Source: Sweltsa coloradensis (taxonomy: Eukaryota > Arthropoda > Insecta > Plecoptera > Chloroperlidae). Taken from it: a stretch of 64,000 bases of DNA. The DNA lies in assembly GCA_024449915.1 (NCBI GenBank), contig JAMZAV010000004.1, positions 1,116,001 through 1,180,000 of the forward strand. The letters run 5' to 3'. This document shows, one piece after another, positions 31,201 through 39,300 of the stretch. Both the position numbers and the translations under genes were made by a program. The notes beneath the pieces were generated by a model, which worked only from the letters and a program-made list of their open reading frames with translations, was not told the origin of the DNA and did no database searches. The first letter of the stretch is position 1, and each line of letters opens with the position of its first letter.

Positions 31201-32959
31201 GATTAGCAGAGCCATGCTCTGGGCCAATTCTACCCCGGCCCCGGGCCCAAATGAATAAATTGAATTGAACATGTGTGACTTTGACTGTACAGCCCACTTA
31301 AAGGTTTTGCCATAATAGTAACTTTTTTAGATAGGGCCTACATCAGTTTAAAAAGTTGTAGGCCTATAGCAGGCCCTAATACAAAATATGCAGCTACCTT
31401 CATTACCCTAATGACATAGGCCTAGGCCTAACATTAAGAAAATAATTACCCTAAAAAGATAACTAGTAGGTAACAAAGAAAATGTCCCTTGGGTTTTGAA
31501 GTCTGTAAAGATTTCAAATTTATGGTAAATTTTGGTAATTTTGGTATTTTACAATTTTGGTAATTCACCACGTAAATTAGGCCTACCGTAATTTGTAGGC
31601 CTAAACGGGTACGTTAATTACCGAGAATTGGTAATTTACCAGCAGTAATTTACCACGTAGGCCTATTTTGATTTTCGATTATTGAAATTATACATCCATT
31701 ATCGATTATCGTGTGCTTCCCTAATAATATCTAGGCCTAGTGATAATGAATTTTGATTATCGATTATCGTGTGCATCCCTAATAACTAATAAGTAATAAG
31801 TAATAGGACCTAATAGCCTTGTTTACATGCTGTAGGCCTAGCGCCTCATGCAAAAAACACTATTTTCAGCACTATGATATTCCACGAAAAGCTTAGGTAT
31901 GCGGTAAAGGGGGGGGGGGAGGCGCAAAGCGCGCAAGTCTTGTATTATAATTATTATTCAAACATATGCGCTTCGCGCCCCCCCCCCCCCCCAACACTCC
32001 CACGTACCGGTACCTAAGCTTTTCCACGTGTTTTTTGCAATAGGCGTTATACGGCATTTTTACCCTATTATCTATAGGGCACTCTTTCAGTTGGTATGGC
32101 CAGTTTGGCAGTTTTTGATTTTGTAGGTAGGCCTACTTTTAGATTTAAAATAGCGACGTTAAAGGTTTTGTAGGTAGGGTACCGGTAGGCCTACTTTAGA
32201 TTTAAAATAGCGACATTAAAGGGTTTGTTGGTTGTAGGCTTACTTTATAAAAAAAACTGGCCATACCAACCGAAAGAGTACCACCTATAGTAGGCCTAGG
32301 CCTACCAATACTATCATAACAGTGTTGTAGTTCATAGTTGCCTACTAAAAAACCATTAACCAAGGTTAAACATAGGGTAGGTACTAGGTACTCTTTTGGT
32401 TGGTATGGACAGTTTTTTTTATGTGTACCTACAAAACCTTTAACGTCGCTATTTTAAATCTAAAGTACTTACAAAACCTTTAACGTCGCTATTTTAAGTC
32501 TAAAGTACCTACTGATCAAAAACTGTCCATACCAACCGAAAGAGTTCCAAACATAGGCCAAAACCATAGGCAAGAGAGATTGATTGATTGAGGTCTTTAT
32601 CAAGGCGGAAAGGCCTTGATAGCCTTACCATCTAGACTATCCAACCTGAGAGAGAGAGGAGAGAGAGAGAGAGAGAATAGGCCTAGGCCCTAGGCAGAGG
32701 CTTTGTGTATGGATTCGGCCTAGGCCTACGCCAATTATAAAGCTAGTTTTTTTGTACCGTAGGTTATGAAATAGGCCTATCCCTTATTGGTTAGGCCTAG
32801 GCCTAGGCTACAGTCAGAAGAGTACCGAGGAGACCTTAGTATAATTTAATATCTCTTTGTTTCAAAATCCAAACTCAAAGCTTCCTAGGTCTAGGCTAGG
32901 CTAGACCCTAGGCCTCTAGTTTTGCAGGATGAAAACAAAACAAACAATACTTACGCCAT
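13250..32959 (-). CDS. SNRPD2: Small nuclear ribonucleoprotein Sm D2
   Basis: This is a core Sm-ring protein that pairs with Sm D1 on U1, U2, U4 and U5 snRNAs for pre-mRNA splicing. Coding exons in transcript order are 32959-32955 (ATGGC, proposed), 19510-19390, 17504-17370 and 13354-13250. Together they give 366 bases, or 121 aa; human is 118. Exon 2 encodes [20 protein letters not shown] and [15 protein letters not shown]. Exon 3 encodes [20 protein letters not shown] (Sm1 motif) and [15 protein letters not shown]. Exon 4 encodes [15 protein letters not shown] (Sm2 motif) and ends ATAAGK. Exons 2-4 are certain. Exon 1 rests on the match MA-SLLAKPK, a GTAAGT donor and exact phase. The resulting first intron is 13.4 kb and full of transposons. 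Confidence 0.93.
13800..13987. repeat. Partial ATCGATTATC-rich element next to a hAT MITE
   Basis: The stretch contains CATATCGATTTTCGATC, AGATTATCGTTATTG and ends CATATCGATTATCAAATGGC followed by ATCCCTAA. This resembles the right half of a TAGGGATG-ended element like 13988-14462. No matching left end was found. The 13440-13800 stretch before it shows nothing recognisable. Confidence 0.4.
13988..14462. mobile_element. hAT-like MITE, TIR TAGGGATGTCAA, TSD CTAATTTG
   Basis: The ends are TAGGGATGTCAACGATAATC and the inverted GTTTGACATCCCTA. CTAATTTG is directly repeated at 13980-13987 and 14463-14470. The 475-bp body is non-coding. It lies in SNRPD2 intron 3 and belongs to the same TAGGGATG-ended group as 59667-59995. 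Confidence 0.88.
15043..15530. mobile_element. Foldback element with ~177-bp inverted arms, copy 1
   Basis: The left arm 15043-15219 (ATCCCACACATAACAAAAAC to AAATAGAATTTGCA) is the near-exact inverse of the right arm 15285-15462. The loop is about 65 bp. The right flank continues with CTCATTACTTTTTCAAGTTC up to about 15530, which in the second copy (40928-41401) lies on the left instead. It is non-coding. Confidence 0.85.
15663..16040 (+). repeat. Dispersed repeat with GGACGCGTCAACCGTTAGG, copy 1
   Basis: The copy runs from TTGGATTAAGGACGCGTCAA through a poly-G run, GAACCAGCCACGGG, GTCGTCATCG-type blocks and CAGAGCTCGCCTCTAG to GAGCCATGCTCTGGGCCAAT. A very similar copy is at 30878-31250. The 18225-18990 and 23726-25190 units share GCGTCAACTGTTAGG, GTCCCCGACGACAACTACCA and CAGAGCTCGCCTCTAG, so these repeats are related. 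Confidence 0.75.
16044..16470 (+). repeat. Dispersed repeat ending GGCGCCCTAACGGGCACCTA, copy 1
   Basis: The stretch CCATTATTTGGAAGCCTTCC through GCATGTTTCAAGTCATATTT to GCGCACCGCGGCTTGGCTGC is present in inverted form at 37974-38405. The outer end is the palindromic GGCGCCCTAACGGGCACC. Part of the interior (TTACCTTAATGT.CATGT.AAATAT) recurs at 46270-46500. It is non-coding. Nothing clear was seen between 16480 and 17300. Confidence 0.75.
17571..18990 (-). mobile_element. HINE-like family B element, 1.4 kb, with internal inverted repeat
   Basis: On the minus strand it starts TTAGACGAGTGAGCGAAGCG (at about 18990) and ends GCTCACTCGTCTAACAACGA, then CTTTGGCG and TTTCCCTAG at 17573, followed by T. 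The last part holds a hairpin AACGACTTTGGCGTT. The segment 17571-17790 is repeated inverted at 17868-18083 with a spacer of about 80 bp. A second copy lies at 23342-25190. It overlaps no SNRPD2 exon; it sits in intron 1/2, between exons 17370-17504 and 19390-19510. Confidence 0.65.
20801..21420 (+). repeat. Repeat ACCTAATTTCTGCC..GGAACTTCCAT split by a SINE
   Basis: The segment ACCTAATTTCTGCCTTCCCC through CAACATCCCCAGACAAGTCA to ACAGTCCTTTCCA (20799-20903) and the segment ACCATATGGACCCAGATCCG through CTTGACGCTGGAACTTCCAT (21337-21390) are contiguous in the paralogue at 25940-26100. The SINE at 20907-21337 is the difference. What the repeat belongs to is unknown. In the paralogue it leads directly into a truncated LINE. 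The 19520-20800 stretch before it holds only a GC-rich module at 20240-20290 and nothing else recognisable. Confidence 0.75.
20907..21337 (+). repeat. tRNA-Trp-like SINE, full length
   Basis: The head looks like a tRNA: GGCTCGTTGGTCTTGTGGTT, an A box TGTGGTTAGCG (20922-20932), an anticodon arm TCTGC-TTCCAAT-GCAGA with a CCA (Trp-like) anticodon, and a B box GGTTCGATTCC (20960-20970). The body contains GGAGCCGTCCTAGCAACG, GGCCTTGTTGATTCTGGCG, ATCGCTCACTCG and GAGTGGGTAGACTCTAAATA, then a T-rich tail. It is a pol III-type retroposon. Partial copies are at 5160-6292, 10845-11065, 37135-37440 (-) and 63030-63190. Confidence 0.85.
21729..23341. mobile_element. 1.6-kb element with TGGGTCATTCTCAAA TIRs and ten GTCANGA..GTTAC motifs
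   Basis: The ends are TGGGTCATTCTCAAA (21729-21743) and the inverted TTTGAGAATGACCCA (23327-23341). Inside, a 14-base motif near GTCATGACTGTTAC recurs at 22129, 22308, 22463, 22479, 22641, 22660, 22812 and 22831 on the plus strand, and at 23011-23024 and 23137-23150 on the minus strand. No long ORF is present. A clean target duplication was not found, although TGATATA occurs in both flanks. The class is unknown. Confidence 0.75.
23342..25190 (-). mobile_element. HINE-like family B element, second copy, interrupted by a hAT MITE
   Basis: It is collinear with 17786-18990, from CATGATATATTAATATTACC to TTCGCTTTGCTCACTCGTCT, apart from the 710-bp hAT insertion at 23769-24478. Its 3' end (the part matching 17571-17785) is missing, cut off exactly where the 21729-23341 element ends. 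It contains the same conserved open stretch as copy 1 (24788-25015; 18564-18791), which is repeat homology rather than evidence of a gene. Confidence 0.7.
23769..24478. mobile_element. hAT-like MITE, TIR TAGAGCTGAGC, TSD ATACGCAA, with paralogous empty site
   Basis: The ends are TAGAGCTGAGC and the inverted GCTCACCTCTA. ATACGCAA is repeated at 23761-23768 and 24479-24486. The paralogous repeat at 18253-18260 has a single ATACGCAA and no insertion, so the event can be read directly. The body carries many GTGAGTGTGCGTGAG and GTGAGTCACTCGTGAGTC repeats near both ends, which look like subterminal transposase sites. It has no coding capacity. Confidence 0.92.
25935..26100 (+). repeat. Uninterrupted paralogue of the 20801/21337 repeat
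   Basis: The copy runs ACCTAATTTCTGCCCTCCCC to CTTGACACTGGAACTTCCAT with ACAGTCCTTTCCATGAAACC continuous at 26030-26049. It serves as the empty site for the SINE at 20907. It leads straight into the LINE fragment at about 26110. The 25200-25930 stretch before it shows no gene. Confidence 0.75.
26106..27571 (+). mobile_element. 5'-truncated LINE (RTE-like), reverse transcriptase and C-terminus
   Basis: The first frame (to 26978) contains [72 protein letters not shown] and the catalytic [12 protein letters not shown]. This is an RT core with FADD. The second frame (to 27571) contains [36 protein letters not shown] and [11 protein letters not shown], the typical C-terminus of RTE-type elements. 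A stop at 26976-26978 and a frame change near 26980-27000 inactivate it. The endonuclease domain is missing. The tail is ATT-rich at 27570-27595. The RTE-like assignment is from motif memory. Confidence 0.85.
27851..29238 (-). mobile_element. HINE-like family A element, copy 2, with nested MITE
   Basis: On the minus strand it starts TTTGGATGAGCGTAGCGAAG and passes through GGAGAAAAAAATCCGGAATG, GCCATGAAATTTTATGG and AT-rich sub-repeats. It ends at the hairpin AACGCGGCGGGACTTAAGCG and TTTTCCTAG at 27851. A 634-bp MITE (27905-28538) sits close to the 3' end. The open frame at 29015-29278 is a recurrent by-product of this repeat family. Confidence 0.7.
27905..28538. mobile_element. MITE with AGGTTTGTTTGGT termini, TSD ATT
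   Basis: The ends are AGGTTTGTTTGGTATG and the inverted TAGCAAACCAAACAAACCT. ATT is repeated at 27902-27904 and 28539-28541. Other family A copies read GTGCATTGAG here without the insert. The interior is rich in TACACTACAC/GTGTAGTGTAG motifs at both ends. The superfamily is undetermined. Confidence 0.8.
29755..30328. mobile_element. MITE with AGGCCCGATTCCACCAAG termini, copy 1
   Basis: The ends are AAGGCCCGATTCCACCAAGT and the inverted CATTTGGTGGAAACGGGCCT. Inside are many AAACTCGAGTTTAA palindromes near both ends. The copy at 54661-55228 is more than 90 percent similar by eye. The flanks suggest a TTA or TA duplication. The body is non-coding. Confidence 0.82.
30878..31250 (+). repeat. Dispersed repeat with GGACGCGTCAACCGTTAGG, copy 2
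   Basis: It is close to 15663-16040, with the same order of blocks: GTTTATTTGGATTAAGGACG, poly-G, CAGAACCAGCCACGGG, GTCGTCATTG blocks, CCAGAGCTCGCCTCTAG and GCAGAGCCATGCTCTGGGCC. It is non-coding; the open frames over it are by-products of GC-rich repeat sequence. Confidence 0.75.
31838..32060. mobile_element. Short foldback element related to 5537-6242
   Basis: The arms GCAAAAAACAC..CCACGAAAAGCTTAGGTA and TACCTAAGCTTTTCCACGTG, TTTTTTGCAATAGGCG are inverted. The outer end GTTATACGGCATTTTTACC matches the TIR of the 5537-6242 element. The centre has GGCGCAAAGCGCGC and TGCGCTTCGCGCC between poly-G and poly-C runs. Confidence 0.6.
32083..32275. mobile_element. Small MITE with ACTCTTTC.GTTGGTATGG termini, copy 1
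   Basis: The ends are ACTCTTTCAGTTGGTATGGC and the inverted GCCATACCAACCGAAAGAGT. Internal repeats are TTTAGATTTAAAATAGCGAC and TTAAAGGTTTTGTAGGTA. A second copy lies 115 bp downstream. Confidence 0.75.
32389..32552. mobile_element. Small MITE with ACTCTTTTGGTTGGTATGG termini, copy 2
   Basis: The ends are ACTCTTTTGGTTGGTATGGA and the inverted TCCATACCAACCGAAAGAGT. The interior carries the block TTTAACGTCGCTATTTTAA twice, inverted relative to copy 1. Confidence 0.75.
32955..32959 (-). CDS. SNRPD2: Proposed first coding exon of SNRPD2 (five coding bases)
   Basis: Read on the minus strand, ATGGC is followed directly by GTAAGTATTG. Exon 2 (from 19510) needs two upstream bases to complete the codon that ends in A. 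ATG GC|A TCC gives Met-Ala-Ser, in line with known Sm D2 N-termini. The 5' UTR would lie at 32960 and above, towards the HSF2BP start. A closer alternative start was not seen, but the search was by eye. Confidence 0.6.
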
Positions 32960-33300
32960 ACTTATTCTTGAAACCTTAGGGTTCGATTAAAAAAGTTATA
33001 AGTAGACCTATACACAATTACAGGTATTTCGAGTAAATGTAGCAGACTTAAATGCAGCGGTTTCTTCGAAAAGCGCGAAAAACCTAACCAAAAAATGCAA
33101 ACCTGACAAAACGTTTGCCGAATGTCGCGAACACCACCGCCTTGTTGACGCTGACTCGCTTCGGAATCACTGCCATCTTCTTGCTTCAAAGCTCAAACTT
33201 CAAATGCTGTGTAAATTTGTTCCAAAAAGCGCTCTACTGTGCAGACGTTTGATTTCCATATTTCTGCTTCTAGTTTCAGATAAAACAAACCATAGAGAAA
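32960..33300. promoter_or_regulatory. Shared promoter region between SNRPD2 (-) and HSF2BP (+)
   Basis: The two start codons are 341 bp apart and face away from each other. The stretch is free of recognised repeats although both sides are full of them, which fits a short bidirectional promoter with both 5' UTRs. No TATA box was identified. The bidirectional role is an inference that depends on the SNRPD2 exon 1 call. Confidence 0.5.
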
Positions 33301-36300
33301 ATGTGGGGCAACAATAAAGTTTGTTCTGCAAATCAACAAAACTCGGACATTCCTACTGATTTTCTTGCAGAAGAAAGCACATTCTTGGTAAGACAATGAA
33401 AGTTAACAATGTAACCTTAAAGCAATTTGTCCCAGTAAAAGTTGCTATAACTACAATTCTGGCATGTCTCTAAATTAATTCCAAAATTTAAAGTGTATTT
33501 TGATGTTGACATAAAAATGTTTTGTTGTAAAACGGTCATCATTTTTAATTAAAAATATATGTAAGCTAGAAATTACAGTAGGCATAGGCCTAGTTGTGTA
33601 TTCAAAATAACTTTCATCAACAGGACTACATCTTCAATACCATAAGTTCAGTCAGTGAAAATGTATATGGTCTTTTAAATGATTTATCTACACCACCCGC
33701 TATTCTCAGTCTTGGACCGGAATTGGACAATTTACAAAGAGAGACATATTTACTGAATCAAAACATTCAAGCCATGGTTGGTTCATGTTATGAAGAAAAA
33801 CAAGGTAAATTACTAAATTTACGGAGTGTATATTCGTACCTTGGGCCCAAACAACTTAAGACACCAATTTATATTATTCTTATTCAACGCGAGTTGGTGG
33901 ATTACGCAGGATACATTCGTTGTGTAAATGGACTGGTTTGCAACAATGGATGAGATTTACGTACTAATTTTAACCAGCTTTCTGCAAGTAAACGGGGTCT
34001 TAAGGTGTTATAGTACGAGGGCTGGAATTACCCGGACTAACATACGAATTTGCAAGGCCTACGTAGGCATATTGATGACCACCTCCAAATTGGGGTAATT
34101 AGAAACACTGGTGTGGGGTAAAAACTAAAAAGGAACAACACAGTTAACCTGTGGAATTATATTTAGGGGGTAAATGGGAATATTTCTTGATCTTACAGCC
34201 ATCTCTATTTGACTATTCAGGTTGACCAGGTGTTGTGAAAATTGCCATGTAGGCCTTTTTTATGCATTTTTTTTTAATAGGCCTATGTCTTTTGACACAT
34301 AGGAAAATATGAGAACAGGGGCTTAACAGCATTGATCAACTAAGATGAGCAAATACAAACCAATTGCAAAACCATGTTCATAGTTCCGGGGAACTTTTAC
34401 GTGTCAAAATATTTTTTGGGGGTAGGCTATCTACTCTTTGGACATCAAATTGGTTCTTAAATTTTTTTGACTAAAATTTATCAACTTTAAATTGTATGGT
34501 AGTTAGAAAAAGAAAAAAGAAAAACATACTAGTGGGGCATAGTAGGATAAATCAGGTTCACTAGAAAATGGTAAAATGATAGTCAAGCAATAGTATGTGA
34601 TAGGATATTTATTTTAGATGTATAATTTACATTTTATCAGACAACAGGTTTTATCATGTAGGATAGTAAATTGCAGTTACCATGCAGAGTTTTGTGTATC
34701 TACTTTCTACTATATCCTGTGATTGATGATTTTAAGTTAAGTGCATAGTGATATGAAAATGTGTATTTGTGGACTGAATCAATTATTATGTGTGTGATAT
34801 GAATGTAAATGTAAATTTTTAATTTAATTTTAAGTTACTGACATGTAAAATACCCCAAACACGCTGTGCAAGGGGTCAGCTTTACAAAAATAAATACAAT
34901 ACAATACAATCAGAATTAGCTGATTTTTTTATGTTGAGAAAATAAAAAGGGTTCATGTTTTTTTTAACAGGTCATATGGGGTAGATTTTAGGGCTGTTCC
35001 TATTTACCCCACTTACTCCTAGATAGTACAGGCTACCACAAACTTCTCTTAGACAAAACATATTTTAACATAACATTATTGTGTAAAGTAATGTATTTTT
35101 AATTAATTTAATTGCAATGTATTAGTATCTGTATTTAGTAAGTTGCTAGACACTAAATGTGAATGGGGCTATGCCCTTTTCTAGTAACCTGTAACGCATC
35201 AATGTGTTAAAACAATAAAATAAAATATGCCAAAAATTACCTATTGATAGATTGGGTTGCTTAACGTCTAATATTAATTAATATTAATTACCTATTAAAG
35301 AACATTAACATATGAGGCCTATTACAGCCATGGAAGAATTGCAATCGGAGGCTGAAGAGGTACGCAACAAGTACAAGAACCTGCAAAACGAATGGGACGA
35401 TCAGCAGGAACACTTGGGGCGAATGCAAAGTGATCTGTTCAAGCTACGCAACCAGCTGCAGCACCAGAGTCAATTCTGTGCGTCGCTCGGCGCAGTCATG
35501 GGTAATCTAGTATGGAAGTCTTCGAGGAATCCAGGCGTTGTCGAACTAATGCTAAAAGGGGTAAATCACATGCTTCCTATTTGACTTGTTGCTCTTTGAT
35601 CATTGTGAATTTATTAATTATTTATTAATCTCCAACAACAGGTATTACCCCACAAGTATTGGGTTAAAGATTAATCAAGGTTACGTTGAAGAGTACCAAT
35701 CGGGTGGATGGTGATGATTTTTGTTGCTTGTAACGTCTCCATTATTGCTTCGGACTTGCGCCCTATCCTATTGTATTATTTTATTTGGCAATTGATTACA
35801 TGGGTCATGGGCTCATGGCCCATGGGTAATTGAGAAAAACACATTTGACATCAAATTAACATACAAGCATGTGGATTCCCAATTGTAATGTAGACTTTGC
35901 CAGCTATGCTAATTGCTAAGGTATACATGGTACATATAGGCCTATGTTAAGGTACAAACTAAATTAAGCTGAACTAATGATACTAAATAACAAGGTCCTA
36001 TCATTGCTATCTCGTCCATTTAAACAAGTCAACACAGTATAGCACCGTTAGCGGTATGATGAATTTATAAATAACCTTTTATAATGTTAAGTAGGCCTAT
36101 GTGTTTGAAAGGAATGCCAAAAAAATGGATCATGTGAATGACATAACACCTACTCCATTTAAAGTAAGCTGTTGGCACCCTATCTTTTATACTGTAAAGA
36201 GTGGGTCAACAAAAACTGTTTTAATGAACCAACGTGGACGACCCCAATTGGCTGGAGTAGGCCTATTTAGTGTTGGGATAGTATCAAACGGCTTACCTTC

Positions 36301-39300
36301 GAGGCACTCAATATTTAAGATTACAATTTACAAATTATTAAACTATTGCATTGAGAATCACACTAGTTGAGAACAGCTGATGGTGGTAGACAAACTATTA
36401 GAAATGAAGTCATACTGAATGTAAATACATATTTTACAACAAAAAACTATTGTACAAAGTAAAGTCAAAAGTCAAAATAGTCAAAGTAGGCCTATTGATA
36501 ACAAAAGTTTGGCCAAGTAGGCCTACTACACATAAGTAAATTGACTGTGTAATGGGTACCTACCATGATAGATAAAAACTTAAAAAAAAGTATTTTGTAT
36601 ATAGGAGGGAACACCTGGGACAAATTTATAATTTAAATAAATAGATAGGTAGCCTTAATTACCGGTATGTGGAATAGAGAAGAGGTTTAAGTGGATAGTA
36701 GTTGGGGTGAGACTGAGAGATAGTGGGAGGACAGGAAAAGTGGAGAGAGCGTGTGGCATGGCAAGAGATTGATAAAGAAGATGAGGTGTCAAGCTTGGCA
36801 GGCCGGTGCCTTTACCCAACTTAATGATGTTGGAACAAAGTGTAGTGATTCAGTTTATTATTATTATCTGCATATGACAATAATCTGGAACAGATTTTAA
36901 TGAAATACTATAGAACATTTTACACAAAAACTTGCCTCATTGTTTCTTTGATTGATATACCGATAGTTTAAAATATGTTTTTTTGCTATTTGCGACGACA
37001 GGGTGTCCCTTAAAGTATGTGGTACAAAGAAACCCCACATTTCAAATTTGATCACTATTAAATTTGTTTTCCTATTTTACATAACATAGCCTATATAAAA
37101 TATAAATATATTTTTAAATTTTGGTCTCTAGGTGAATAAAAAAAAATTGTATTTAGACTTTAGAGTCTGTCCACTCGGTCATACAACTGATTTTCAGTGG
37201 GGGTCATTAAACCAAAGTGACCAAGCCAATCCTGAAGGCCCCGACACAATCGACGAGTGAGCGATAACCAACCAAAGATAAATATTTTTTGATAGGAAAT
37301 AAATATAGCAATCAGAGATGTGGACAGTGCGAGCACCCCCGGATCAACGCCAGAATCAACAAGGCCGATTCAAAACAACTTTGAATTTATTATGTGCCTC
37401 GTTGCTAGGTCGGCTCTAAAGTCACCGCTTAGGTACTTTTAATAAGCTATCCCCACAATTATTTATAAGTGGACATTATTTTTATTATTTACACCAAAAA
37501 CCAAATACTATTATACCGGTATTGTTGTTGTTCTTACCATAGTTATTTGGTTTCAGAATAAGATAACAGAGTTCCTTAGCATCACTAGCGGAACGCTAAC
37601 ATCGTTCTTGGACACTTACCGAACAAACATGCCTGACCCAGAGACCGACGAGAGTCAATTCATTACGTCGATGGTCGGTATCGTGACTAATCTGGCAGCA
37701 TCACCACCTGGAAGATACTTTCTTGTGACTAACCACAATGGCGTTGAGATCGTTGAACTGTTTATAAAATATCTTCCAAGAATTCCAACTCCATCGGGAA
37801 ACTGCCTAAAGAGGTGAGATGATATAAATTCTTAAAATTTCAAGAAGAAACTTTAAATCACAACTTTTAAAATGAATAACAAAACATAGCATTTGTAATT
37901 CACATTTTTACTCGAATGCCATGTTTGAGAAGATAGTAAGTAATAAAAATTGATTACATTACAAATTATCTAGGTGCCCGTTAGGGCGCCGCAGCCAAGC
38001 CGCGGTGCGCTACACACTCTGGTACCTTATACAGCAAGCAGAGTTGGGGTGATTTCGAGGTGTTACCCAGCCGTCATGAAACGTGATGTGAACTTGAAAA
38101 CTATCAAAATCGAGGGGATTTAGGTACCCGACAACACATGCCAAATTTGGTTGAGGTACGAGCATTCCTTCTTGGTGAAAATATGACTTGAAACATGCTC
38201 AAAATCACTTTAAGGATGTTAGTTACTACTACTGGCTATTACTACTATCTAATTCGTCAGTTTCAATTGCCTAGCGTTTCTGACCAAACGGGTGGGGCTA
38301 CAACGTTCATATTTTACATGGACATTAAGGTAATAGTGATGTAGTTCCTTGTGAAAAACAAAATGAAAAAGTTTGCTGGAAGGCTTCCAAATAAAGGTTT
38401 CAATCACCGCCATCTGGATGTATGTAAGATACAAATTAGCTGCTTGTCACATCTCCGATTTCCCCATGTTAAATGATTGACATGCAAAAGGTAGAACTTT
38501 GTCAGTTTTCCGCTAGATAGGGTTAGTTAAGGAAGCGGAAGTAGAGAGCGTGTCTAGGCGGAAGTAGATTTATTTAAGGCTTAGGATTGGGCCTTATAGT
38601 CTTTTAGTTAATAAATAATCACTGCAGAAGAATGCGACAAACAAGGTTCGGAATAGGCTTACTGGTGCCGTACAATAGCGATAATATAGCCTGGAATGTC
38701 CCAAGGGAGGAGGGATATATGACACTAATCACTTCATTTTAATATGCAATTCAGACGATTGGCGTAATTATTGAGCGGCTTATGCTCTTAATCAATAATA
38801 CGACTTCTAATTATCGTGGATACATCTTTGTTTACGACCCTGAAATAGCACTCAAGATGCACCACGCAATCTAATCACTGCAATATTTAGGTAAAGTCAG
38901 CTCAACCGATGTGACAGATCGGCGATCGCTCGCATCTTTCGGACGACGCATTGAGAGAGAGAGAGAAAGAGAGAGAGAGAGCGAGCGAGCGAGAGCGAGG
39001 GAGGGAGATGGTGTGGAAGTGAGACGAGATTACGGGCCGGTCTAGGGCCTACACGGCGAGCATGACGTGGCGCGGCGGGCGTTACAAGTTAGTTTGCAGT
39101 GCCGACTTTTGACTTTACGTGGTACTGGGACTGCTGGCCCCGGAACTTAAAAAGTAGCGCAAATATCACGCTAACGCTACAAAAATTGTAGCATGCTACC
39201 GCTACAATATGCCCCCTTAATAAAGTAGCGCGCTACTGGCTCCGCTACACGTAAAAGTAGCATGCTACATGTAGCGCGCTACTTGTAGCGCGCTTCTCCC

